64,000 bases of DNA, from contig CANMJD010000004.1 in the NCBI GenBank assembly GCA_947498155.1, positions 62,001-126,000 on the forward strand, in the 5' to 3' direction. This stretch comes from an uncultured Pseudoruegeria sp. (lineage in GTDB: Bacteria; Pseudomonadota; Alphaproteobacteria; Rhodobacterales; Rhodobacteraceae). Within the stretch, counting starts at the first letter, position 1. Each line of letters starts with the position of its first letter. Position numbers and translations under genes: made by a program. Under the pieces are notes generated by a model. That model saw nothing but the letters and a program-made list of their open reading frames with translations, ran no database searches and was not told where the DNA came from. Below are positions 43,449-53,615 of this stretch, in pieces.

Positions 43449-44997
43449 ACCCTTGGCCATTATCGGCGCGTTTCTACCGACGCTCGCCCTTGCCACGCCG
43501 CAGTTTACCCCTGTTCCCTTGCCGGCTCATGAATATAGCGGTGGGTGGGAGCATTTTGTCGGGGGCGGAGTTGCGGTGTTTGACTGCAACGGCGATCAGC
43601 TGCCTGAGGCCTATGTCGCCGGTGGCAGCGCCCCTGCTTTGCTACTGCAAAACACGACCCAAGGCTTTGGCGCACCGCTGCAAATGGCCAGAACGTCAGC
43701 GCCTATTCTTGAACTAACCGATGTGATCGGCGCCTATCCTTTGGACATCGACAGCGATGGCATTCAGGATCTGGCGATATTGCGGGTTGGCCAGAACAAG
43801 CTGATGCGCGGACTGGGCGATTGCCGCTTTGAGGATTTTAGCAATGCCCTCGGGTTTAAGGGCGACACCGGCTGGACCACCGCTTTTGCCGCCACTTGGG
43901 AGGGCGGCAACCGACTGCCAACGCTGGCCTTTGGCAATTATGTGGACCGTGACAATCCCGACGGCCCGTTTGAAGCCTGCGATACCGGCACACTGTTCCG
44001 CCCGACAGCGGACCACTACACCGCCCCGCTTAAACTTGCCCCCGGATTTTGTCCGCTCTCGATGTTGTTCACCGATTGGGCGCGCAGGGGCAGACAGGAC
44101 CTGCGGGTAAGCAATGACCGGCATTATTATGTGCGCGGCGGCAGCGAGCAACTTTGGGCGATGGAAAGCACCCCGCGCCTGTATACCTCAGAAGAGGGCT
44201 GGCAGGACTATAGCATCTGGGGCATGGGGATCGCCGCGCGCGACATCACCGGCGACGGGCAGCAAGAGGTGTATCTGACATCGATGGGGGATCAAAAACT
44301 GCAATCCCGCGCGCCTGATGCCATCGGTCCGGCCTATACAGATGCCACCTACGCATTGGGCACCACGGCCCACCGCCCCTATCTCGGCGACGATGGCCGC
44401 CCCTCTACAGGTTGGCATGTCGCCTTTGGTGATGTGCAAAACGACGGGCGAGACGATATTTTTATCGCCAAGGGCAACGTCGAACAAATGCCTTCTGCGG
44501 CGATGAAAGACCCCAATAACCTGCTGATCCAAAATCAGGACGGCCGTTTCACAGAACAAGGCGACACGGCGGGCATCGCCTCTGATGTGCGCTCCCGAGG
44601 TGCTGCATTGGTGGATTTTAATCTGGACGGCAAGCTGGACCTGATGGTGGTGAACCGACGCGCCCCGCTGGAACTCTATGAAAATACCACTGCTGATACG
44701 GGCCACTGGGCGCAGGTGGCGCTGCACCAGCCTGCCCCCAACATCCGTGCCATTGGCAGCTTTGTTGAACTGCGCGCTGGCGATCGCACCCATCTGCGCG
44801 AGTTAACAATCGGGGGCGGTCACGCAAGTGGTGACAGCGCGCCCTTGCATTTCGGATTGGGCGAAGCCGCGTCCGCAGATATCCGGATTATCCTGCCCTC
44901 AGGACAAATCACCGACTGGCAGCCACTTGCAATCAATCAAGCCACAAAGGCGACCGTCACAGCCGAGGGTGTACTGACGCTAACCCCCCTACAATAA
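43438..44997 (+). CDS. Exported FG-GAP repeat protein with ASPIC/UnbV domain (CRTAC1-like)
   Basis: 519 residues with a signal peptide (MLLKPLAIIGAFLPTLALA). At least five calcium-loop FG-GAP/VCBS units follow: FDCNGDQLPEAYV, DIDSDGIQDLAIL, DITGDGQQEVYLT, DVQNDGRDDIFIA and DFNLDGKLDLMVV, implying a beta-propeller. The C-terminus has the UnbV-type region IRAIGSFVELRAGDRTHLRELTIGGG and GLGEAASADIRIILPSGQITDW. The function of these proteins in bacteria is not established. Its start lies inside the ROK gene, so it is translationally coupled to a sugar regulator. Confidence 0.85.
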   Translation: MLLKPLAIIGAFLPTLALATPQFTPVPLPAHEYSGGWEHFVGGGVAVFDCNGDQLPEAYVAGGSAPALLLQNTTQGFGAPLQMARTSAPILELTDVIGAYPLDIDSDGIQDLAILRVGQNKLMRGLGDCRFEDFSNALGFKGDTGWTTAFAATWEGGNRLPTLAFGNYVDRDNPDGPFEACDTGTLFRPTADHYTAPLKLAPGFCPLSMLFTDWARRGRQDLRVSNDRHYYVRGGSEQLWAMESTPRLYTSEEGWQDYSIWGMGIAARDITGDGQQEVYLTSMGDQKLQSRAPDAIGPAYTDATYALGTTAHRPYLGDDGRPSTGWHVAFGDVQNDGRDDIFIAKGNVEQMPSAAMKDPNNLLIQNQDGRFTEQGDTAGIASDVRSRGAALVDFNLDGKLDLMVVNRRAPLELYENTTADTGHWAQVALHQPAPNIRAIGSFVELRAGDRTHLRELTIGGGHASGDSAPLHFGLGEAASADIRIILPSGQITDWQPLAINQATKATVTAEGVLTLTPLQ

Positions 44998-45040
44998 TGG
45001 ACGCGCGCGCCGCCGATCAGCCGCGCGCGCCTACCCTATC

Positions 45041-46078
45041 TCAAAGATCACCACGTACCGCATCGATCATGCGCTGCACATTATCCGGATCTGCATCCGG
45101 CGTGATGCCATGGCCCAGATTAAAGATATGCGGTCCTTGCGAAAAAGCTTTCACAATGGCTTTGGTTTCATCCACCAAAGCTTGCCCGCCGGTGACCATA
45201 TGGCTGGAAGCCAGATTGCCCTGCACGCAGCCATCCACCTGAACATGGGCCGCTGCCCATTCCGGTGTCACCGAATTATCCAAGGCCACACAATCTGCCC
45301 CTGTCGCTTTGGCAAATCCGACATACCCCTGTCCCGCTTCACGCGGGAATGCAATCACCGGTACATCAGGATGCCGCTCCTTGAGCGCCGCTATGATCTG
45401 GCGCGCCGGTTCCAGCGCATATTTATTAAAGTCATCGCCTTTTAACGAACCCGCCCAGCTGTCAAACAGCTTAACCACTTCCGCACCGGCTTGAATCTGC
45501 ATGGACAAATATTCGATGGTGGCGCTGGTGATCCGCGCCAGCAGCCCCTCAAAGGTGGCGCGATCAGCCTGCATCAGCGCGTGGGCCGGACCTTGATCCG
45601 GCGTGCCACGACCGGCAATCATATAGGTCGCCACCGTCCAGGGAGCACCCGCAAAGCCGATCAACGTGGTCTCTTTGGGCAACTCGGCAGAGAGGATTTT
45701 CACCGTCTCATAGATCGGCGACAGGGTCTCGTGAATGTCCTCCAGCGGCTTTAGCCCCGCCAGTTCCGCCGGAGTCGTCAGAGTCGACAACCGTGGCCCC
45801 TCACCGGTGACAAACCACAAATCCGCCCCAAGCGCCTGCGGAATCAACAGAATATCGGCAAACAAGATCGCCGCGTCGAACCCATAGCGCCGGATCGGCT
45901 GCAGGGTGACTTCGGCAGCCAGTTCGGGATTATAACAGAGCGACAGGAAATCCCCCGCCTTGGCCCGCGTGGCGCGATACTCGGGCAAATATCGCCCCGC
46001 CTGACGCATCATCCAGATCGGCGGCACGTCCTGCACCTGCCCCTGCAAGGCTTTCAATATCGTTTTCTCTGCGGCCAT
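45041..46078 (-). CDS. hemE: Uroporphyrinogen decarboxylase
   Basis: 345 residues from the ATG at 46078 ([14 protein letters not shown]). It decarboxylates uroporphyrinogen III to coproporphyrinogen III in the cytosol. Signature motifs are [17 protein letters not shown] near the N-terminus and [18 protein letters not shown] in the middle, with Asp in [12 protein letters not shown] and His in [13 protein letters not shown]. The longer frame to 46483 runs through the hemC promoter and is rejected. It is divergent from hemC across 102 bp, a frequent alphaproteobacterial arrangement, and supplies heme precursors for the nearby cbb3 oxidase. Confidence 0.96.
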   Translation of the reverse strand: MAAEKTILKALQGQVQDVPPIWMMRQAGRYLPEYRATRAKAGDFLSLCYNPELAAEVTLQPIRRYGFDAAILFADILLIPQALGADLWFVTGEGPRLSTLTTPAELAGLKPLEDIHETLSPIYETVKILSAELPKETTLIGFAGAPWTVATYMIAGRGTPDQGPAHALMQADRATFEGLLARITSATIEYLSMQIQAGAEVVKLFDSWAGSLKGDDFNKYALEPARQIIAALKERHPDVPVIAFPREAGQGYVGFAKATGADCVALDNSVTPEWAAAHVQVDGCVQGNLASSHMVTGGQALVDETKAIVKAFSQGPHIFNLGHGITPDADPDNVQRMIDAVRGDL

Positions 46079-46180
46079 GACTGCCCCCGTAAAATTGCGT
46101 CCCCTGACCAACCAAGCCAGCGGCATGATGTCAACCCAAGGGGCGTTGTCAGGCGCATTTGCCGCGATTAAACAGGGGGC

Positions 46181-47143
46181 ATGAACACAGCCTTCCCCAC
46201 CCCCGACGCCCCGCTGAAAATCGGCACCCGTGGCTCCCCGCTTGCGCTGGCGCAGGCCTATGAAACCCGCAGCCGATTGATGCGCGCTTTTGATCTGCCA
46301 GAGGCAGCTTTTGCCATCCATGTGATCAAAACCACCGGCGATGACCGCAGCCTGATCGACGCAGACCGCCCGCTGAAAGAGATCGGCAATAAGGGGCTGT
46401 TCACCAAGGAAATCGAAGAAGCCCTGCTGGCAGGCAGCATCGATATCGCCGTGCATTCGATGAAAGATATGCCAACCCTGCAACCAGACGGCCTGTTGCT
46501 GGATACCTACCTGCCCCGCGAAGATGTGCGCGACGCCTTTGTCTCACCGCAGTTCAACAGCATCGCAGCCTTGCCCGAAGGCACGGTGGTGGGCACCTCC
46601 TCGCTGCGCCGCAAGGCGCAACTGCTCAACAAACGTCCCGATCTGACCGTGGTAGAATTTCGTGGCAACGTGCAAACCCGCCTGAAAAAGCTCGACGATG
46701 GCGTCGCCGCCTGCACGTTTTTGGCCATGGCCGGGCTAAACCGTCTGGGCAACACCGCCGTGGCAACCGCCGCGATTGACCCGCAGGATATGCTGCCTGC
46801 TGTCGCCCAAGGGGCCATCGGCATCGAACGACGCAGCGATGATAAGCGTGCCGCAGAAATGCTCGCCGCCCTGCATGATGCGGACACCGGCCACCGTCTG
46901 GATGCGGAACGCGCCTTTCTGGCGCGGCTGGATGGCTCCTGCGAAACGCCCATCGCGGCCCTCGCCACCTTGGAAAACGGCACCCTGACTCTGCGCGGCG
47001 AAATCCTGCGCCCTAATGGCAGCCAGAGCCTGAGCGATCACATCACTGGCCCCATCGCAAAGGCAAAATCCCTTGGCGAAACCCTTGCCGATACCTTAAA
47101 GGCCCGTGCGCCAGACGGCTTTATGGATTGGTCGCGCCACTAA
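46181..47143 (+). CDS. hemC: Hydroxymethylbilane synthase (porphobilinogen deaminase)
   Basis: 320 residues. It polymerises four porphobilinogens into hydroxymethylbilane. Motifs are [16 protein letters not shown] at the start, [19 protein letters not shown] and [13 protein letters not shown] for substrate carboxylates. The dipyrromethane-binding Cys lies in [12 protein letters not shown]. Full length and intact. It is divergent from hemE and ends at a hairpin that overlaps the ccoS stop. Confidence 0.96.
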   Translation: MNTAFPTPDAPLKIGTRGSPLALAQAYETRSRLMRAFDLPEAAFAIHVIKTTGDDRSLIDADRPLKEIGNKGLFTKEIEEALLAGSIDIAVHSMKDMPTLQPDGLLLDTYLPREDVRDAFVSPQFNSIAALPEGTVVGTSSLRRKAQLLNKRPDLTVVEFRGNVQTRLKKLDDGVAACTFLAMAGLNRLGNTAVATAAIDPQDMLPAVAQGAIGIERRSDDKRAAEMLAALHDADTGHRLDAERAFLARLDGSCETPIAALATLENGTLTLRGEILRPNGSQSLSDHITGPIAKAKSLGETLADTLKARAPDGFMDWSRH

Positions 47144-47176
47144 TTTCATTTTGACAAAAATATCCGCGCCGCAGGC

Positions 47177-47200
47177 AAAGCCCCCGCAAGGGGGCCTTTA
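47177..47200. terminator. Hairpin between convergent hemC and ccoS
   Basis: AAAGCCCCC and GGGGGCCTTT pair imperfectly around a short loop, ending in TTTATT. It lies 33 bp after the hemC stop and its last bases coincide with the ccoS stop codon. It may terminate hemC and possibly the cco assembly operon. Confidence 0.5.
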
Positions 47201-47356
47201 TTGCTTGGGCCGGTCTTCCCAATCATTGCTCAGGATGCGCTGGCTGTCGCCGTCCGGATCATCATATTGACGGGTCCGGATCGCCCAAAAGAATGCCGCA
47301 AGGCCAAGCCCGCCCAGAAACAACGAAATCGGGATTAGATAGATCAGCATTTCCAT
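47198..47356 (-). CDS. ccoS: cbb3-type cytochrome oxidase assembly protein CcoS
   Basis: Small gene found by translating the minus strand: 52 residues starting MEMLIYLIPISLFLGGLGL and ending SNDWEDRPKQ. One N-terminal membrane helix is followed by AFFWAIRTRQYDDPDGDSQR, the typical CcoS stretch in which acidic residues follow RxxQYDD. CcoS is needed for cofactor insertion into the cbb3 catalytic subunit. The ATG comes 2 bp after the ccoI stop, completing ccoGHIS. Confidence 0.93.
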   Translation of the reverse strand: MEMLIYLIPISLFLGGLGLAAFFWAIRTRQYDDPDGDSQRILSNDWEDRPKQ

Positions 47357-47358
47357 GG

Positions 47359-49551
47359 CTATCGCACCCTCAGCGCATTCAGCGATACGGTAATCGACGA
47401 TAAAGACATCGCCAGAGCCGCCGCCAGCGGGGTTGCCAGACCGGCAACCGCAATCGGTACTGCAATAACATTATACAGGGTCGCAATGCGGAAATTCTCG
47501 CGAATACGTTTGGTGGCTTTACGGGCGGTCACCGTTGAATCCGCAATCACTGACAGATCACTGCCAAGCAAGACAATTTCGGAGGCCACCCGTGCTGCAT
47601 CCAACGCAGAGGCCGGTGAGATAGACACATCCGCCGCCGCCAGCGCCGCTGTATCATTCAACCCATCCCCGACCATTAAGACCTGACCATTCGCCGAGAG
47701 GTCGGCAACCCGTGCAGCCTTATCCTCGGGCAAAGCACCAGAGGTCCAATGCGCGATTCCCAATCGGGAGGCCAGTTCGGCAACCGGCGCTTCGGTATCG
47801 CCCGACAGCAGGTGCACCGTCATGCCCTGCGCGATCAAACCGGCAACCGCCTCTTCTGCGCCCCTGCGCAGTCGGTCGCGAAAGGCAAATGCCACAGGCG
47901 CCTGCCCGTCAATTGCCAGATAGGTCGCGGTGACGGGGCTCTCTGCTGCGCCGATCCAATCCGCGCGTCCCAACCTGACCCGTTTGCCCGCAAAAGCCCC
48001 CTCAACCCCGCGCCCCGCTTGCTCGGCGATACCGTCCACTGCGGCGGCAGGTACATTTTCCTGCCGCGCATAATCGGCAATGGCCATAGACAGCGGATGC
48101 GACGACCCTTCTGCCAGCGCCAACGCAATCGACAAGACATCGGCATCGATCTCTGCCCCATTGGTCAGGATCGGCTTGCCTTCTGTCAGGGTGCCGGTTT
48201 TGTCAAAGACAACCGTATCGACATCGGCCAAGCGTTCCAGCGCGGTGCCGTCCTTGATCAGCATCCCCTTGCGAAACAACCGACCCGAAGCGGCCGTGGT
48301 CACCGCAGGCACCGCCAGCCCAAGCGCACAGGGGCAGGTAATAATCAGCACCGCCGCCGCGATATTCAAGGCCGTGCGCAGATCGAACGTATAAAGATAC
48401 CAGCCCAGAAATGACAAAACCGCAAGAATATGCACCCCCGGCGCATAGAGCTTGGCCGCTTTATCTGCCAAAGACGTATACCGGCTGCGCCCGCTTTCGG
48501 CGATGGCCACCAGATCCGCCAGCCGATACAGCGAACTATCCCGCCCTACAGCCGTGGCCCGAACCGTCAAAGGCCCCGTGAGATTCACCTCACCGGCACT
48601 GACCTCTGTCTCTGGTCCGGCAAAAACCGGAAGCGTCTCTCCGGTCAGCAAAGAACGATCCAATTCGCTCATGCCATCAACAACAACCCCATCGACCGGC
48701 ATCCGCCCGCCGGGTTTCACCCGGATCAGATCGCCGCGCTGCAATTCGCCTATGGCCACTAAGGTCTCTTCTCCATCAGAGAGACGCAAGGCGCGGGGCA
48801 CCTCAAGCGCGGTTAACTCTTCGGCTGCGGACCTGGCCACCGCGCGGGTCCGATAATCCAGATAGCGCCCCGCCAGCAAAAAGAACGTCAGGGTTAGCGC
48901 TGCATCAAAATAGGCGTGTTCACCGGAATGTGCAGTTTCATAAAGCGATGTGCCAAGCGCCAGAAGGATCGCCAAGGCAATCGGCACATCCATATTCATG
49001 CGCCCTTTGGACAAGGCCGCCCATGCGTTTCTGAAAAAAGGCTGCGCCGCAAAGCCTACAGCCGGTATGGCGATGGCAGCGGAAATCCAATGGAACATAT
49101 CCCGTGTCGCCGCTTCTGCGCCAGACCAGACCGCCACGGACAGCAGCATCACGTTCATCGAGGCAAAGCCCGCAACCGCCAGCCGCATCAAAAGATCCCG
49201 ACCGCCGCGATCGGTGGCAGTGGTGCCAAGCGCCGCAGCATCCAGCTCATGGGCTTCGTAGCCGATGTCGGCCAGCGCCTTGGTCAAATCCTCTGCTGTG
49301 ATCGCCGCATCCGCTTGCACAGAGGCGCGTTTAAGCGTCAGGTTGACGCGCGCCTCTTCGACCCCGGGATAAGCGTTCAGCGCCCGTTCCACAGCAGAGA
49401 TACAGGCGGCACAGTGGATCGTCGGCAGCGATAACATCAAAGCCGCAGTTGTGTCCTGTTGGTCCGCATCCGCTGCGATGGCTTCGGCCAAGGGGGCCGC
49501 AGCACAGGCCGGACAGGCCGAAACCTGCGTAGATCGCAGCGCGACGCTCAT
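47359..49551 (-). CDS. ccoI: Copper-exporting P1B-type ATPase CcoI
   Basis: 730 residues. An N-terminal heavy-metal domain has HCAACIS (Cys47, Cys50), with an extra CPAC at 13-16 before it. Then come membrane helices, SLLTGETLPV, the metal-channel motif ITCPCALGLAVP, the phosphorylation site DKTGTLTEG, and the hinge VGDGLNDTAALAAAD. CcoI moves copper across the inner membrane for the CuB centre of cbb3 oxidase, unlike CopA, which detoxifies. Operon context fixes the identity. It overlaps ccoH by 4 bp (ATGA). Confidence 0.95.
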   Translation of the reverse strand: MSVALRSTQVSACPACAAAPLAEAIAADADQQDTTAALMLSLPTIHCAACISAVERALNAYPGVEEARVNLTLKRASVQADAAITAEDLTKALADIGYEAHELDAAALGTTATDRGGRDLLMRLAVAGFASMNVMLLSVAVWSGAEAATRDMFHWISAAIAIPAVGFAAQPFFRNAWAALSKGRMNMDVPIALAILLALGTSLYETAHSGEHAYFDAALTLTFFLLAGRYLDYRTRAVARSAAEELTALEVPRALRLSDGEETLVAIGELQRGDLIRVKPGGRMPVDGVVVDGMSELDRSLLTGETLPVFAGPETEVSAGEVNLTGPLTVRATAVGRDSSLYRLADLVAIAESGRSRYTSLADKAAKLYAPGVHILAVLSFLGWYLYTFDLRTALNIAAAVLIITCPCALGLAVPAVTTAASGRLFRKGMLIKDGTALERLADVDTVVFDKTGTLTEGKPILTNGAEIDADVLSIALALAEGSSHPLSMAIADYARQENVPAAAVDGIAEQAGRGVEGAFAGKRVRLGRADWIGAAESPVTATYLAIDGQAPVAFAFRDRLRRGAEEAVAGLIAQGMTVHLLSGDTEAPVAELASRLGIAHWTSGALPEDKAARVADLSANGQVLMVGDGLNDTAALAAADVSISPASALDAARVASEIVLLGSDLSVIADSTVTARKATKRIRENFRIATLYNVIAVPIAVAGLATPLAAALAMSLSSITVSLNALRVR

Positions 49552-50012
49552 GCGCCCTCTTTTACATAGAGCACAACACGTTGCTGGAACTCGGTGCCAT
49601 CCTCGGCCACTGCAAACATGCGGAAATTCCAGTTCCCCGGCTCAAGCTCCGCCGGATAAAGATAGGCGCCGTCTTCAAAGATAAACACAGGTGTCATGTC
49701 ATCCTTGGTATGGGTCGCCCGCCCCAAAGTCCCACTCATGCGTTCGGCTTTCACCGGTGCGCCTTCTGCATCGGTGATGCGCAGGGCAAAGAACCCGTCC
49801 TCGTAATCAGCCACCACAGACCATCCAAGCGCGCCCTGTGCCTCGCGTTGTGCGTCAAACTTTTGGCTGGCGATATAGCCGTTTTTGACCTCAAGCCCCG
49901 GAAAAGTCCGCACTGCTTGGGTGGCCATAAAGATGTTCACTGCGATGATCAGCGCAAAGGCCGATGCGACAAAGATAAAGACCTTACGGCCGGTAAAGGG
50001 AGCAACCGCCAT
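49548..50012 (-). CDS. ccoH: cbb3 oxidase assembly protein CcoH (FixH)
   Basis: 154 residues. One N-terminal membrane helix (VFIFVASAFALIIAVNIFMATQA) is followed by a periplasmic beta-rich domain with VKNGYIASQKFDAQREAQGALGW, the most conserved part of FixH. It binds CcoI and CcoP during oxidase maturation. Its ATG shares one base with the ccoG stop (TGATG) and its stop overlaps the ccoI start, so the three are coupled. Confidence 0.94.
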   Translation of the reverse strand: MAVAPFTGRKVFIFVASAFALIIAVNIFMATQAVRTFPGLEVKNGYIASQKFDAQREAQGALGWSVVADYEDGFFALRITDAEGAPVKAERMSGTLGRATHTKDDMTPVFIFEDGAYLYPAELEPGNWNFRMFAVAEDGTEFQQRVVLYVKEGA

Positions 50013-51442
50013 CAGGGAACCTTTCCGTTGAAAACATTGTCTTTATAGGCCCGCATCGTGCTGCTGAGATCCTCGACCCAAAGCCGCACATCGGTCCGGT
50101 CTTCCTGCGCGGCTGCGCTGCCGGCGGGGGCCGTAATATAGACCCGCTGCAAATAGGCCGTATCTGCCGGAATGACCACTTTGGTATCCTCCAGCCCTTC
50201 AAGGGAAATAACCAAATCCGCATCAGAGGCCAGGGACATTTCATAGGTGCGTTCTTCACCGTTTTTGTTCAACAGCCGTACATCATAGATATTGCGCACA
50301 GAGCCGTCCGACAAGGTCACAAAGGTCGGGTTACGCACCGCCGCCACGTTCATCTCGATTTCGGAACGCATGAACAAGGCGACCGTTAAGCCAACCCCCA
50401 CCAGTGCCCAAAGAAACGAATACAACAGCGTGCGCGGACGCAAAATATGTTTCCAGACCGGTTTAGGCTCGATTCCATCTATTTCGGCGGGTGCATCGGT
50501 CAGGGCCAGATAATCGACCAGCCCGCGCGGTTTACCGATCCGCTCCATCACATCATCACAGGCATCAATACAGAGCGCACAGGTGATACATTCCATCTGC
50601 TGACCATCGCGGATGTCGATACCCACGGGGCAAACATTCACACAGGCCATACAGTCGATACAGTCGCCCAGTTCTTCGGTCTGGGGCGCGCCTTTGCGAT
50701 GCTTGCCACGGGGTTCGCCGCGCCATTCGCGATAGGCGACAGTAATGGTGTCTTCGTCCGTCATCGCCGCCTGAATCCGGGGCCAGGGGCACATGTAGAT
50801 ACAGACTTGCTCTCGGGCAAAACCGCCGAACAAAACTGTCGTCAGGGTCAGGATCGCCATGGTGATATAGGCCACCGGATGGGCGTTCAGGGTAAACAGA
50901 TCGACAAACAGGGTTGGCGCGTCGGTGAAATAGAACACCCATGCCCCGCCTGTTGCCAGCCCGATAAAGGCCCAGATCACCCATTTGGTGATCCGCAACC
51001 GCCATTTCTTTAAGTCCCATTTGGCCTTCCACAGCCGCACGCGGGCGTTTCGATCCCCCTCGATCCAACGCTCTGTCAGGATGAACAAATCCGTCCACAC
51101 CGTTTGCGGGCAGGCATAACCGCACCAGACCCGCCCCATCGCCGAGGTAAATAGAAACAGCCCAAGTCCGGCCATGATCAACAGCCCCGCCACGAAATAG
51201 AATTCATGGGGCCAGATCTCGATCATAAAGAAAAAGAAGCGCCGGTTTGCCAGATCAACCAGTACCGCCTGATCAGGCAATTCCGGACCACGGTCCCACC
51301 GCAGCCAAGGGAACATATAATAAACCCCCAGCGTAAAGGCCATGATGTACCATTTAAGAGTACGGAATTTGCCTTTGACCCGACGCGGGAAAACCGGTTC
51401 GCGTTTGGCGTATAGGGACGGTGGTGTTTCAGAACTGCTCAA
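50012..51442 (-). CDS. ccoG: CcoG (FixG), cytochrome c oxidase accessory ferredoxin-like protein
   Basis: 476 residues if started at the TTG at 51442 (LSSSETPPSLYAKREPVFPRRVKGKFR), which has AGGGGA 6-7 bases upstream. The frame stays open to 51586, but that N-terminus is unlike the family. Five membrane helices. A CxxxCP motif is in RVWCGYACPQTVWTD, and two [4Fe-4S] ferredoxin-like clusters are in DCIDCMACVNVCPVGID and ECITCALCIDACD. A C-terminal periplasmic Ig-like domain follows. CcoG is proposed to reduce copper for delivery to cbb3. It heads the ccoGHIS unit. Confidence 0.93.
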   Translation of the reverse strand: MSSSETPPSLYAKREPVFPRRVKGKFRTLKWYIMAFTLGVYYMFPWLRWDRGPELPDQAVLVDLANRRFFFFMIEIWPHEFYFVAGLLIMAGLGLFLFTSAMGRVWCGYACPQTVWTDLFILTERWIEGDRNARVRLWKAKWDLKKWRLRITKWVIWAFIGLATGGAWVFYFTDAPTLFVDLFTLNAHPVAYITMAILTLTTVLFGGFAREQVCIYMCPWPRIQAAMTDEDTITVAYREWRGEPRGKHRKGAPQTEELGDCIDCMACVNVCPVGIDIRDGQQMECITCALCIDACDDVMERIGKPRGLVDYLALTDAPAEIDGIEPKPVWKHILRPRTLLYSFLWALVGVGLTVALFMRSEIEMNVAAVRNPTFVTLSDGSVRNIYDVRLLNKNGEERTYEMSLASDADLVISLEGLEDTKVVIPADTAYLQRVYITAPAGSAAAQEDRTDVRLWVEDLSSTMRAYKDNVFNGKVP

Positions 51443-51794
51443 CAGAATTCCCCTGGTACAGACGGATCTTGGTGCGACCCGGCTTGTCAGAAAACAATAA
51501 TAGGGCCTTTGATTCAGTAAGACGCTGGCCAGTAGTCTGCGCCTTTGGCACGAAAAAGAAACCGTGACCGAAACCCGCAGCGACATGCTGATGCTGCGAC
51601 AACGGGTCCAGATTTCCTGTTCATCTTAACCGCAATGGCGGCGATTTCACAGGCATGCCCTTCAGCCAATTCTAAGGTGCCATGTTATTTGGCACCAACC
51701 CCGGGAAACGCGCAAACAGAATCAGGGTCGGTGCCTTCCGATGCCCACAGGCTCCTCCTCCGTGGGCAACGTAACTCCTTTATTGGGGAGAGGC
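51443..51794. other. Spacer between ccoP and ccoG
   Basis: 352 bp on the minus strand between the structural and assembly operons. It holds a 6-bp hairpin GCCCAC/GTGGGC (51743-51767) without a T-run and one TTGAT half-site at 51509-51513 that lacks a second half. It presumably carries the ccoG promoter. No gene seen. Confidence 0.6.
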
Positions 51795-52664
51795 TTATTC
51801 GCCCCCACCCAGTTGGTGCACATAAAGCGTAACCGCACGGATATCGCTTTCACTCAACCGGCCGGACCACGGCGGCATAACACCAAAGCGGCTGTATTTA
51901 ACCGTTTCGGTCAACGTGTCCCGATCCCCGCCGTAGAGCCAGACCGCATCGGTCAGATTTGGCGCACCCTGTTCGCGGTCGCCTGTGCCATCCGACATAT
52001 GACAGGCCGAACAGTTGTCTTCAAAGACCATGGCCCCGGCACTGGCAAGTGCGGCGTCGTGTTCCTGACCAGAGATCGCCAACACATGCTCAACAACCTG
52101 ACTGATTTCCTCTTTTTCGAGGATATCATCAAATTGCGGCATTTCCGAATAGCGGGCATCGTCATCTTGCTCGTTACGGATACCGTGTTTGACCGTCAGG
52201 TAGATCGATTCAGTGTCGCCGCCCCAAAGCCAAGCATCATCCAACAAGTTCGGATAGCCTTTGGCACCCGCAGCACCAGAGCCGTGGCACTGTGCACACC
52301 ATGTTTTGAAAACCGAAGAGCCATTTGCCACCGCAAAGCGGTTCAGCTCTTCGTCTTCGATCACCGCCAGCATATCGGTGTTGACCAGCGCTTCTTTCAG
52401 ATCGGCGTTGGCCTCTTCGAAAGAGGCGATGTCCTTGGCGACTTCGGCGCGGGTGGAATAGCCCAGCAAACCCGGCGTCGCCTTAGAGATCATCGGCCAT
52501 GCCGGATAGGCGATGGTATAAAGAATGCCCCAAACGATACAGGCATAGAAGGTCCAGAGCCACCAACGCGGCATCGGGTTGTCAAATTCCTGAATGCCAT
52601 CCCAGCTATGGCCCGTGGTGGGCGGTTCTTGGTTTGCATCAGTCTTTTTAGGTGCTTTGCTCAT
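51795..52664 (-). CDS. ccoP: cbb3-type cytochrome c oxidase, diheme subunit CcoP
   Basis: 289 residues. N-terminal membrane helix ([20 protein letters not shown]) followed by two c-type heme domains: CAQCH at 123-127 and CSACH at 218-222. Axial Met ligands are in RYSEMPQF and RFGVMPPW. It passes electrons from cytochrome c to CcoO and CcoN. The family N-terminus [17 protein letters not shown] is intact. Its ATG overlaps the ccoQ stop by 4 bp. Confidence 0.97.
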   Translation of the reverse strand: MSKAPKKTDANQEPPTTGHSWDGIQEFDNPMPRWWLWTFYACIVWGILYTIAYPAWPMISKATPGLLGYSTRAEVAKDIASFEEANADLKEALVNTDMLAVIEDEELNRFAVANGSSVFKTWCAQCHGSGAAGAKGYPNLLDDAWLWGGDTESIYLTVKHGIRNEQDDDARYSEMPQFDDILEKEEISQVVEHVLAISGQEHDAALASAGAMVFEDNCSACHMSDGTGDREQGAPNLTDAVWLYGGDRDTLTETVKYSRFGVMPPWSGRLSESDIRAVTLYVHQLGGGE

Positions 52665-52864
52665 TGCCGCGCCTCCTTGGATTGCGCGTCCGCCACTGTG
52701 GCGGCTGGCTTGTCATCGTGACGAAAGGGGATGTTGGCCGTGTCCTTATAGGTACGGGTGGAACCGGGGCGGAAAACCCAGATTACCATACCGATAAAGA
52801 ACACAAACAAGGCCAGCAACGCCCATGAGTCGGCGAATTGGCGGGTGATTGAATATGTATCCAT
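52661..52864 (-). CDS. ccoQ: cbb3-type cytochrome c oxidase subunit CcoQ
   Basis: 67 residues, one membrane helix ([19 protein letters not shown]) then [20 protein letters not shown], typical of CcoQ. It stabilises the cbb3 complex, notably under oxygen. The gene is 11 bp after ccoO and overlaps ccoP by 4 bp. Confidence 0.95.
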   Translation of the reverse strand: MDTYSITRQFADSWALLALFVFFIGMVIWVFRPGSTRTYKDTANIPFRHDDKPAATVADAQSKEARQ

Positions 52865-52875
52865 CTCATCCCCTC

Positions 52876-53601
52876 CTAGCGGCTTGCGTCGGGCGTAAAG
52901 GTCGAGAAATCAACCAACGTACCCAACATCTGCAAATAGGCGATCATCGCATCCATTTCGCTGACGCCCGGCTCACCATCAAAGTTGCGCACCTGCGCCC
53001 CCGGATAGCGTTCCAGCATGGCATCATAATCGCCGTCCGGATTGGCCTGCACAATGAAGTCATTCTGTGCGTTCTCCACCATCTCATCGGAGTAGGGCAC
53101 GCCCAGAATCTTGTGCGTTTTCAGGAAATCACCACTGTATTTCCCGTCCAGCATGCGGTTGCTCAGGAATGCATATTTCGGCATCACCGATTCCGGCACC
53201 ACGGACTGCGGATCAGACATGTGATCCACATGCCATTCATCCGAATAGCGCCCGCCAACCCGTGCCAGATCCGGGCCGGTCCGTTTGGACCCCCACTGGA
53301 ACGGACGGTCATACATGGATTCCGCCGCCAGCGAATAATGGCCATAGCGCTCGACCTCATCGCGCATCGGGCGGATCATCTGACTGTGACAGACGTAGCA
53401 GCCCTCGCGTAGGTAGATCTCACGACCTGCCAACTCCAGTGGCGAATACGGACGCACACCCTCCACATCCTCGATGGTATTTTCGAGGTAAAACAGCGGT
53501 GCGATCTGTACGAGGCCACCGATGGTCACAACCAGAAAGCTGAAAACCAGAAGAAGCGAAACGTTCTTTTCCAGAACCTTATGTTTATCAAGAATTGCCA
53601 T
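52876..53601 (-). CDS. ccoO: cbb3-type cytochrome c oxidase, monoheme subunit CcoO
   Basis: 241 residues. N-terminal helix ([24 protein letters not shown]), then one heme c site CYVCH at 68-72 in [15 protein letters not shown], with a distal Met in [29 protein letters not shown] and [13 protein letters not shown] are standard CcoO segments. It accepts electrons from CcoP and passes them to CcoN. It lies 14 bp after ccoN. Confidence 0.97.
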   Translation of the reverse strand: MAILDKHKVLEKNVSLLLVFSFLVVTIGGLVQIAPLFYLENTIEDVEGVRPYSPLELAGREIYLREGCYVCHSQMIRPMRDEVERYGHYSLAAESMYDRPFQWGSKRTGPDLARVGGRYSDEWHVDHMSDPQSVVPESVMPKYAFLSNRMLDGKYSGDFLKTHKILGVPYSDEMVENAQNDFIVQANPDGDYDAMLERYPGAQVRNFDGEPGVSEMDAMIAYLQMLGTLVDFSTFTPDASR

Positions 53602-53615
53602 TGCTCAGGCCCCCC

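Noticed and set aside
46079-46483. Long N-terminal extension of hemE
   Set aside because: It crosses the divergent promoter and overlaps the start of hemC; HemE proteins begin at the internal ATG at 46078.
51509-51522. Possible FNR box upstream of ccoG
   Set aside because: Only the TTGAT half is present; the other half (TAAGA) does not match ATCAA.
51741-52721. 326-codon plus-strand frame opposite ccoP
   Set aside because: Shadow of ccoP and part of ccoQ; no coherent protein features.
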